Assembly (NCBI GenBank): GCA_946999045.1
Contig: CAMQBR010000071.1
Span: 1-5,959 of the forward strand
Reading direction: 5' to 3'
DNA: 5,959 nucleotides
Source: an uncultured Prevotella sp.
GTDB taxonomy: Bacteria > Bacteroidota > Bacteroidia > Bacteroidales > Bacteroidaceae
A model generated the notes under the pieces. That model ran no database searches and was not told the origin of the DNA. It saw only the letters and a list, made by a program, of their open reading frames with translations. Below are positions 1 to 5,207 of this stretch, piece after piece. The position numbers and the translations under genes are program-made. The first letter of the stretch is position 1, and every line of letters starts with the position of its first letter.

Positions 1-997
1 GATATGTGTACCTATAACGCAGCTCAGTGGTATGTGAGAACAGGAATTGTTTCTTAGCAGCCATTATAGCTCTATTCGTTTGCTTTTCGGTGCCATCCCC
101 TAAGTCGCGCAAGTCTGTTGGATGGTGCCACACCCAATAGTCCTTCACGGGATTTTTGTGCGACACCCTTACGTTGTGGCTTTGTCGTGGGTCTATTCTC
201 TTATCATAGTCTACGAAACTGAAGAAGCCATTGGGCGACAGTCCTGTGCTGGAGAACATATATTCGTGTTCTTCTGGCTTCAACAGCTTCTCATTACGCT
301 TCACCTTTACCTTAAACACTACGCCTTGCGGCTCGAAGTGCATGTTGTGGAACTCTATTTTGTTCTTCCCTTTGATGACTACTTTCACCCAGTTAGCCAC
401 AAACGGTACATTGAACTTGTGTTTGCTGTCACTGCCAGCAACAGAGGCGTTCATCACCTTTGGTTTTTTACCCTCTTGTCCATAAAACTCTACACTGCTG
501 GGAATGCCTTCATCTCTTTCCATATCACCACCTACAATGCCTGCCACATACCAGTTTTCGCCAGGCATAATGTCTACAGCTTCTTTGTTAATCCATTCTA
601 ACGTGATGCTTGGCTCGTAGGTACTAAGATTCCACCCATTGGCAGTTTTGGTCTTGTTTTTCCACTGTATGTGCAGATATGCCAACTTTCGTTTGTCGTT
701 GATGTTTTCATCACCGTCTTCCTTGATAAGGTAAGCATCGGTTTCAAAGTCGTTATCTTCGGTCAGCTGAAACTTCTCGTTCATGGTGACAGTTGCCCGT
801 GTGGAAGCTGTTGACTGTGGTAAGCTCACGCCTGCGGTGCCATTGTCAATGGTAATGACAGATGTGGCACGTTCCTTACTCGTTTCTGCTTCCTTGGAGT
901 TAGAATCTGGAAACGTTTCGTCTGCGCATCCAGCACTCACGACAAGCAGTGCTATGGCGCAAAAGATAGTTTTTGTTAATAAAATTATTCGTCTCAT
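1..997 (-). CDS. Fimbrillin-like surface lipoprotein, C-terminus cut by window edge
   Basis: The reading frame is open from an ATG at 997 to the left edge, giving 332 complete codons and no stop. The N-terminus is a lipoprotein signal: basic MRR, a hydrophobic stretch (residues 4-20), then VSAGC with Cys24 as the predicted lipidated residue. An acidic residue pair follows (CADE), as in Bacteroidetes lipoproteins sent to the outer surface. Further on I see WYVAGIVGG (149-157), a VPFVANW segment ending at Trp203, and FEPQG (221-225) followed by alternating hydrophobic residues. This order resembles fimbrillin-type and other beta-sandwich surface proteins of Bacteroidales, which is a family impression rather than a database match. 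The function would be a pilus subunit or surface adhesin. The gene follows the small acidic gene by 40 bases on the same strand, so the two are probably co-transcribed. No Shine-Dalgarno is seen. It could also be an unrelated surface lipoprotein. The lipoprotein call is firm and the fimbrillin call is moderate. Confidence 0.75.
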   Translation of the reverse strand, partial: MRRIILLTKTIFCAIALLVVSAGCADETFPDSNSKEAETSKERATSVITIDNGTAGVSLPQSTASTRATVTMNEKFQLTEDNDFETDAYLIKEDGDENINDKRKLAYLHIQWKNKTKTANGWNLSTYEPSITLEWINKEAVDIMPGENWYVAGIVGGDMERDEGIPSSVEFYGQEGKKPKVMNASVAGSDSKHKFNVPFVANWVKVVIKGKNKIEFHNMHFEPQGVVFKVKVKRNEKLLKPEEHEYMFSSTGLSPNGFFSFVDYDKRIDPRQSHNVRVSHKNPVKDYWVWHHPTDLRDLGDGTEKQTNRAIMAAKKQFLFSHTTELRYRYTY

Positions 998-1037
998 TTT
1001 CTTACAATGTTGTGTACTTGGTTGTCTCTTTTGTGTC

Positions 1038-1220
1038 TCAATTTTCATAGTCTCCGTATTCTTGATTATCAGATGCGTTGTGGTCTTCTGATTTTTCTGG
1101 ATCAAAGTCAACATGTTGGTAATCTTTGATGTCAGAGTTATGTCCACTTACCACCGCAAGTAAGCTTTCGATTTCTATGGGGATGATATGACAAACTGGT
1201 ACAATGTATTTCTTTTTCAT
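1038..1220 (-). CDS. Small acidic protein of unknown function, upstream partner of the lipoprotein gene
   Basis: This 60-codon frame starts at ATG 1220 and ends in TGA at 1038-1040. The N-terminus MKKKYIVPV, followed by an isoleucine-rich stretch and SLLAVVSG (residues 19-26), matches a style I know from many short Bacteroidales proteins (MKKxYxxP...LLAxSG) of unknown role. Residues 27-60 are strongly acidic and polar, rich in Asp, Glu, Asn, Tyr and His, with no cysteine and no clear membrane segment. The hydrophobic stretch is short and interrupted by charges, so it is not a clear signal peptide. The next gene, a surface lipoprotein, begins 40 bases downstream on the same strand, which suggests one transcript. 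Possible roles are a leader peptide, a small secreted partner, or a precursor peptide cut after the SG, and none is shown. No Shine-Dalgarno is visible; the ATG is preceded by an A/T-rich stretch, usual for this phylum. Confidence 0.7.
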   Translation of the reverse strand: MKKKYIVPVCHIIPIEIESLLAVVSGHNSDIKDYQHVDFDPEKSEDHNASDNQEYGDYEN

Positions 1221-1287
1221 TTTTATAAGAAGTTTGATATTCGTCCTATAGGTTGAAAATTAATAAAAAAAATAGGGAAAAAGTAAT

Positions 1288-1410
1288 GCCTTTTTACAAA
1301 GGCGATATGCTGCAAACGGCAGCATTGTTGAGAAAAACAGAAAGGATTTCAAGGAAAATCCGTGCAAGTACATATACACAGAAAACAAAGAATGCCAAAT
1401 TGCAGCATTC
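1288..1410 (-). promoter_or_regulatory. Cluster of four hairpins in the presumed leader of the small-protein/lipoprotein unit
   Basis: Four perfect inverted repeats follow one another. They are GCCTTT/AAAGGC with a 4-base loop (1288-1303), TGCTGC/GCAGCA with a 5-base loop (1308-1324), GGATTT/AAATCC with a 6-base loop (1344-1361), and GAATGC/GCATTC with a 9-base loop (1390-1410). On the minus strand the last hairpin met by RNA polymerase (1303-1288) is followed by ATTACTTTTTCCC and then an unbroken run of eight T residues, an arrangement like an intrinsic terminator about 70 bases before the small gene's start. It may be an attenuator, the end of a short upstream RNA, or a dispersed repeat. 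The hairpins are seen directly; the regulatory role is inferred. Confidence 0.4.
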
Positions 1411-2167
1411 CTGTTAAATGGCGATAAATACGTGGGTAGTAAAATTCATTTTAATTATGCAAATATTTTATGTTAAAAAAATATAGAAAATAGATGTTTT
1501 CTTTTTGACTAATCTTCGTTTCTTTCTATGAAACACGTTTAGTGTTTGGGAACTGTCTTTTTGTTCGTTTTCTTTTTATTGTTCTGTTTGCCGTGCAGAG
1601 ATACGTAAATATTGAAATAGTTGCAATATTTTTTTGAACAAAAAGAATAAGGTCATGGTTCTTTAGTTAAAAGAACCAGTCTCAAGTATCAGATCAGACA
1701 ACAAGGAAACTATGGTTACACTGATTGAGTGCAGCACAGGGCTCAGCACGATAAGGAAAGTAAAAAAAAAATTCTAAAGCGTTTCTCAAACCGTATAGCT
1801 CATACAGCTTACCTTACAAGCATGACGTAAAAAAAACAATAATCACAGACTTATAGACTATAATTCGCAGACCACAAGTGCCTGACAAAGGCATTAAATA
1901 CAAAAAAGAATATATATTTTGCGCATCCCTATTACTTCATAGGGAAAAAGGGATCATTGAGTACACTCATAAACTCTATTAACAATACATTACCTAAAAG
2001 ATTGATTTCAAGAATTTTAAGAATAAGCAAATTAAAGAATATCAACACAAAATAAATGCAAGCTCAAGAACAAAGTTTGAATTCAGAACATCAAGTGAGA
2101 CCTTTTTCTTAAATTTGCAAATGTAGTGCATTTTGAAGTTAAAGCTATCCGTTAAACTTCAAATAAC

Positions 2168-2213
2168 CCAATAACCCTTATATGCTACCTACATCATATA
2201 AGGAGATTATTGG
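2168..2213 (-). terminator. Imperfect hairpin 22 bases after the phytase-like gene, possible terminator
   Basis: CCAATAA (2168-2174) pairs with TTATTGG (2207-2213), and CCTTATATG (2176-2184) pairs with CATATAAGG (2195-2203). C2175 can pair with G2205, leaving two single-base bulges, and the loop is 10 bases. It lies just after the TAA stop of the minus-strand gene, where a terminator is expected. There is no T-run on the distal side, so it may be a factor-dependent terminator or an mRNA 3'-end stabiliser rather than a classic intrinsic terminator. Confidence 0.5.
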
Positions 2214-2235
2214 TTGGTATTAGAAACAGCTAATA

Positions 2236-3267
2236 TTAGAAGCTTACTTTGAATACCAATGTCTTGAACCAATCTTTCAAGACACCGCCAGCTTGGTTTT
2301 GAGAATCAGAAACGAATACCAAGACCTGTGAGCCGTCAGCTAATTGAGGACCTAAACACATACCTTCAAAATTGGCTATTTGGTGATGAAACAACTTTAA
2401 GGTTGTACGCCAACTGGCTACCAATTGCTTCTTAAGATAAGGACTATTTGCCGTTAGCGAGTCAGTATTATCAATGGTAACTGCTACCTGTGGCATCACT
2501 CGAAATAACTTATTGTTGACGAAAGCCCCCACCTTTTTAGTTGGTATGTAAAACTCGCGTTCCATGACCAATATACTGCCATCATCAAGGCCTGTCACCT
2601 CTACCACTCCCATTCCATAGAGATAGGCACGCTTATCAGCTTCGGGTTTCTCCATCTGATAAGCATACTGATGCAAAGGCATAAAATCGGCAGAGAACGA
2701 TTGTAAACGCAGTTGGTTTTTCACTTGATTGGTAGGCGTAGCCTGCTCTCCATCCCCTTGCAGCGTACCTTCATTACAGGTCCAAAACATCTGGGTAGTT
2801 GGATTAAAGCTCAAAGATTCAAGCCCATAGTTTCCTCTGGCTCGTTTATAAATTGGCGGTACCAAAATTTTTCTATCGGTCAGCTTTCCTTCCAATGTGT
2901 ATTCCCGAATAGTATTGTCGGCTTCTCTTGTAATATAAAGTCTTTTCATGGTTGGTACATACGCAATCGCCTCTAAGTCTCCAGCTTGTTCCCTATCCCC
3001 TCGAAAGCCGAGATTTTCTACTCGCAACACCTCTCCTGTAATAGAATCAAGCCTAATCTTAAAAATAAAAAAACCGTCATTTGGCGACTTGTCGCTTACT
3101 ACGGCATACAAATCGTTGCCTAAATAGGTAATGCCACTATAATTTCCTGCTGGAATTTCATGTGGGAAACAGCGTTGAGCATTGACACGAACAACATGTA
3201 AACTGTCTTGAGCTTCCAACGATATGCAGCTAAGCGAAAAGAGTAAAAAGCACCAAAATTTATTCAT
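2236..3267 (-). CDS. Secreted phytase-like / esterase-like beta-propeller protein
   Basis: The protein has 343 residues from ATG 3267. A GTG two codons upstream (3273) is possible, but the ATG gives a cleaner signal peptide: MNK, then hydrophobic residues 4-17, with likely cleavage after EAQ (18-20). The mature protein carries repeated blade-like motifs of the 'esterase-like activity of phytase' family (PF13449 type). These are SGITYL (44-49), DLEAIAY (97-103), GLESLSF (148-154), the acidic TCNEG (163-167), ILVMEREF (232-239), NFEGMCLGP (299-307) and VLVFVSDSQNQ (315-325) near the end. The length is usual for the family. The protein should act in the periplasm or outside the cell. Family members are often annotated as phosphatases or esterases, but the substrate is mostly untested and cannot be read here. 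The gene stands alone, with about 1 kb empty downstream and a divergent glycerate kinase upstream. A TACTTTTG box sits directly before the start. Confidence 0.88.
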   Translation of the reverse strand: MNKFWCFLLFSLSCISLEAQDSLHVVRVNAQRCFPHEIPAGNYSGITYLGNDLYAVVSDKSPNDGFFIFKIRLDSITGEVLRVENLGFRGDREQAGDLEAIAYVPTMKRLYITREADNTIREYTLEGKLTDRKILVPPIYKRARGNYGLESLSFNPTTQMFWTCNEGTLQGDGEQATPTNQVKNQLRLQSFSADFMPLHQYAYQMEKPEADKRAYLYGMGVVEVTGLDDGSILVMEREFYIPTKKVGAFVNNKLFRVMPQVAVTIDNTDSLTANSPYLKKQLVASWRTTLKLFHHQIANFEGMCLGPQLADGSQVLVFVSDSQNQAGGVLKDWFKTLVFKVSF

Positions 3268-3272
3268 AAACA

Positions 3273-3280
3273 CAAAAGTA
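3273..3280 (-). promoter_or_regulatory. Bacteroidetes-type -7 box (TACTTTTG) directly before the phytase-like gene
   Basis: On the minus strand the sequence reads TACTTTTG, an exact TAnnTTTG match, ending six bases before the chosen ATG (3267). I do not see a TTTG -33 element at the usual 19-21 base spacing. If the box is used, transcription would begin within a few bases of the ATG, giving a nearly leaderless mRNA, and the GTG at 3273 could not be the start. Confidence 0.4.
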
Positions 3281-3755
3281 CTATATTTTTTTTACCCCTA
3301 CATATTTGTGTGTTGCTTTCTTTCCAAAAAGGTGATACAAAAAAAATGAAATCTTGCACTTTTTACACTCATAAATATCTGATTACAGATACGTTACAAC
3401 GGAAAAATTAACTCAATTAGTTAAGGGCATTAAGTCATGTAGATAAGCCCCTTATTATAATGGGTTAATAAAACCACCTCATTGAAGCATGTACTTTTCT
3501 AAAATCACTTGCTAGTTTTTATTCACTTTTCCTAATTTAATTGCCAAAATATTTCTTTCATTCTAATTTACTTGTCAATTCTGCTTTTCAGCAAAAAAAT
3601 ATATATAGGCTGCTCACATACTGATAGCACTGACAACATGGTTCTTATGTTATCATTATATAAATCATTATAAATAATAAAGTTACAAACTATGATGATA
3701 ACATGACAACATTTAATATAAGGAATAAAGTGATAAAAACTCCCTTTATATTCTA

Positions 3756-3786
3756 TTGTAAATATCAACTTTTTCTTTTATTTTTG
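3756..3786 (+). promoter_or_regulatory. Bacteroidetes-type promoter for glycerate kinase
   Basis: TTG at 3756-3758 (-33 element) and TATTTTTG at 3779-3786 (-7 element, exact TAnnTTTG) are separated by 20 bases, the usual spacing for the Bacteroidetes primary sigma factor. The expected transcription start near 3790 leaves a leader of about 18 bases before the ATG at 3809, with no Shine-Dalgarno sequence. The surrounding DNA is very AT-rich, so chance matches are possible, but position and spacing both fit. Confidence 0.6.
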
Positions 3787-3808
3787 TAAATAAATAAAAA
3801 GTGCAACC

Positions 3809-4876
3809 ATGGCAAATTATCTTTTAATGATAGATTCGTTTAAAGACTGCCTTACATCAACCGAGGCGGAGGAAGCTGCCAAACAGGCTATCATACAATG
3901 TGATAACAAAGCAAAAGTAAGATGCATACCTGCTACCGATGGTGGTGAGGGAATGATAGATGCTTTTCTTGCTATTACCACTGGACAACGAATGAATGTA
4001 ATGGTACACAACCCTATCAAACAATGTATAAAAGCTCAATACGCTATTACCAAAAATGGGGTAGCTTTGATAGAAACGGCTCAAGCTGTAGGGTTGCATC
4101 TTGTGCCGAAAGCATTACGCAATCCCCTTACAGCAACATCATATGGTGTTGGTGAAATAGTGGTTGATGCAAGGAAAAAAGGTTGCAAACAGTTTATCGT
4201 AGGACTGGGTGGAACGTGTACTTGCGATGGTGGTATGGGTATGTGGCAAGCTATCAATGACCTAACAGAAAATAAAAAAGATGTAAAAGATTATTTTTCT
4301 GATTGTTATTTTCTTTTGGCAAGTGATGTAACCAATCCTCTTTGCGGAAGTAAAGGGGCAGCTCGGATATTTGCTCCACAAAAAGGAGCAACACCAGGGA
4401 TGGTGATAAAGATAGAAGAGAAGTTGCAGCAAGTAGCTAAACATAACGAACAATTGTATGGTTATGATTGCAGTACGATGACTGGAGCTGGTGCTGCTGG
4501 TGGGTTGGGATATGCGTTTATGCAATATCTCAAGGCAAAATGTACGTCTGGAGTAAATTTGTTATTAAACTACATGAACTTTGACTCGCTTGTAAAAGAT
4601 TATGATGTAGTAATAACAGGTGAAGGGAGTGCTGATGCCCAAACGCTGATGGGAAAACTTCCGTTTGGCATCATGCAACGAGCTAAAGCTCAAAGTGTGC
4701 CTACATGGTTGATTGCTGGTAAAATCCAAAATAGGGATGTGTTATTAAAAGCTGGCTTTGAACGTATGATATGTATCAACCCTCCTCACTCGCCACTACA
4801 AGAGGCTATGCAAAAAGAAGTTGCCTTACGGAGAATTAGGGAAAATTTGAGATGTGAAATAAACAAAATGAAATAG
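3809..4876 (+). CDS. glxK: Glycerate kinase (glycerate 2-kinase family, GlxK/GarK type)
   Basis: This cytoplasmic enzyme phosphorylates D-glycerate with ATP. The GlxK/GarK class gives 2-phosphoglycerate, which enters lower glycolysis. At 355 residues it is slightly shorter than the usual 370-385. Family motifs appear in order: DSFKDCLTSTEAEEA (9-23), PATDGGEGMIDAF (41-53), ATSYGVGE (109-116), GLGGTCTCDGGMGM (132-145), SDVTNPLCGSKGAARIFAPQ (172-191), MTGAGAAGGLGYAF (224-237), and TGEGSADAQTLMGKLPFGI (270-288). The usual form of the fourth motif is GxGGSATNDGG; here Cys replaces the Asn before Asp140, an unusual detail for the commonly studied enzymes. The ATG at 3809 is chosen because the DSFK motif begins nine residues in, as in homologues, and a promoter lies just upstream. 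The gene appears monocistronic: it has its own promoter and a strong terminator overlapping the stop. No glyoxylate or glucarate pathway genes are next to it. Confidence 0.95.
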   Translation: MANYLLMIDSFKDCLTSTEAEEAAKQAIIQCDNKAKVRCIPATDGGEGMIDAFLAITTGQRMNVMVHNPIKQCIKAQYAITKNGVALIETAQAVGLHLVPKALRNPLTATSYGVGEIVVDARKKGCKQFIVGLGGTCTCDGGMGMWQAINDLTENKKDVKDYFSDCYFLLASDVTNPLCGSKGAARIFAPQKGATPGMVIKIEEKLQQVAKHNEQLYGYDCSTMTGAGAAGGLGYAFMQYLKAKCTSGVNLLLNYMNFDSLVKDYDVVITGEGSADAQTLMGKLPFGIMQRAKAQSVPTWLIAGKIQNRDVLLKAGFERMICINPPHSPLQEAMQKEVALRRIRENLRCEINKMK

Positions 4877-4914
4877 GAGATGCAACGTAAGCATCTCCTA
4901 TTTTACTTTTTTTT
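4871..4914 (+). terminator. Strong intrinsic terminator overlapping the glycerate kinase stop codon
   Basis: AAATAGGAGATGC (4871-4883) and GCATCTCCTATTT (4891-4903) form a perfect 13-bp stem with a 7-base loop (AACGTAA). A T-rich tail follows that overlaps the end of the stem (4901-4914, ending in eight T). The TAG stop (4874-4876) lies inside the 5' arm, so the last translated codons abut the hairpin. It is oriented for the plus strand. The A-rich sequence before the stem could give weak termination for the opposing strand too. Confidence 0.93.
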
Positions 4915-4937
4915 ATATTTCACGTTTTATATTTCAC
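4911..4937. repeat. Tandem 14-base direct repeat
   Basis: TTTTATATTTCAC occurs at 4911-4923 and again at 4925-4937, separated by one G, so the unit is 14 bases. The first copy begins in the T-tail of the terminator. It looks like a small slippage-type duplication; no function is evident. Confidence 0.75.
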
Positions 4938-5013
4938 ATAAGGGCGATTCTATCAATTAGCTTTGACAGATTATGAGGCTATTTTTGAGATCAATTTGTT
5001 TATGAGTGAATGA

Positions 5014-5029
5014 GTATAGCGAGCTATAC
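5014..5029. repeat. Palindrome GTATAGC-GA-GCTATAC
   Basis: Two perfect 7-base arms are separated by two bases. On DNA this could be a protein-binding dyad; as RNA the 2-base loop is too tight without opening a pair. It lies in the convergent spacer, far from any start codon, so an operator role is unlikely. Confidence 0.4.
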
Positions 5030-5104
5030 GACTGAACGAACAAGAAAATTGAACCAAAAAGAGTCCACAAGATGACAAGACGTAAAAAAAACAGACATAA
5101 AAAC

Positions 5105-5137
5105 TTTATGGTGGTAATTTATAGAACCACCCATAAA
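5105..5137 (-). terminator. Terminator-like hairpin downstream of the amylase gene
   Basis: TTTATGGTGGT (5105-5115) pairs with ACCACCCATAAA (5126-5137), giving 11 pairs with one bulged C (5131) and a 10-base loop. Read on the minus strand, the hairpin is followed by GTTTTTATGTCTG and then eight T residues (the complement of the A-run at 5084-5091), which fits an intrinsic terminator for the amylase transcript about 70 bases past its stop. On the plus strand no T-run follows. Confidence 0.6.
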
Positions 5138-5207
5138 AAAAATCTGCTCTCACAGCTTACAGCCCATCATAGAGGGCAAGTTTCTTGGGGATACCCTTGA
5201 TGACTTT

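Larger units (their letters stand above)
1221..2235. other. Gene-free stretch of about 1 kb, hairpin-rich
   Basis: No convincing protein gene is found on either strand. The left part (1288-1410) is a cluster of four short hairpins, listed separately, and there is an 8-base palindrome CCTATAGG at 1245-1252. Further hairpins are at 1531-1547 (AAACAC/GTGTTT), 1656-1678 (9-bp stem TGGTTCTTT, loop AGTTA), 1729-1749 (7-bp stem with a two-base bulge), 1879-1893 (TGCCT/AGGCA) and 1926-1945 (TCCCTAT/ATAGGGA). A long-range inverted repeat CTTTTTGTTC/GAACAAAAAG spans 1557-1645. The middle is pyrimidine-rich (1495-1580) and then A-rich. No known RNA family (tmRNA, RNase P RNA, riboswitch, tRNA) was recognised. 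I could not identify a clear promoter for the small gene at 1220 in the nearest 400 bases. Confidence 0.6.
3268..3808. other. AT-rich divergent spacer of about 540 bases
   Basis: This stretch separates the start of the phytase-like gene from that of glycerate kinase. A promoter box faces each way at the two ends, listed separately. In between I see small hairpins at 3376-3391 (TATCT/AGATA) and 3408-3424 (TTAACT/AGTTAA). At 3631-3712 there is a group of direct and inverted repeats (TGACAACAT twice, ATCATTATA twice, ATGTTATCAT/ATGATAACAT). A 66-codon minus-strand frame at 3568-3768 starts with TTG, has AT-biased composition and is not believed. Confidence 0.6.
4877..5207. other. Convergent spacer of about 330 bases
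   Basis: This stretch lies between the 3' ends of glycerate kinase and the amylase. It holds most of the glycerate kinase terminator, a tandem 14-base repeat (4911-4937), a palindrome (5014-5029), and a terminator-like hairpin for the amylase (5105-5137). No gene or known RNA is seen in the remainder. Confidence 0.6.

Noticed and set aside
122..601. 159-codon plus-strand open frame
   Set aside because: It lies wholly inside the lipoprotein gene on the other strand, whose frame has a lipobox and family-like motifs. The plus-strand translation has no recognisable features. The shorter plus-strand frames at 231-485 and 783-1091 are rejected for the same reason; the last also overlaps the small-protein gene.
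1307..1417. 36-codon plus-strand frame beginning MLQTAALL, through the hairpin cluster
   Set aside because: It is short and basic, has no promoter box, and the sequence is dominated by inverted repeats. The minus strand is also open here (61 codons stop to stop, 1263-1445), which suggests chance or a repeat rather than a gene.
1531..1566. Hairpin AAACAC/GTGTTT followed by GTCTTTTTG, considered as a plus-strand terminator
   Set aside because: The T-run starts too far from the stem (about nine bases), the stem is AT-rich and short, and no plus-strand gene lies upstream.
2713..2976. 87-codon plus-strand frame
   Set aside because: It is antisense to the phytase-like gene, whose own frame carries clear family motifs.
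3568..3768. 66-codon minus-strand frame in the divergent spacer
   Set aside because: It starts with TTG, has an AT-driven composition rich in Ile, Tyr and Phe, has no homologue I recognise, and overlaps the glycerate kinase -33 region.
3817..4525. Three minus-strand frames (3817-4020, 3857-4099, 4262-4525)
   Set aside because: All are antisense to glycerate kinase, which is unambiguous, and overlap each other or stop without recognisable content.
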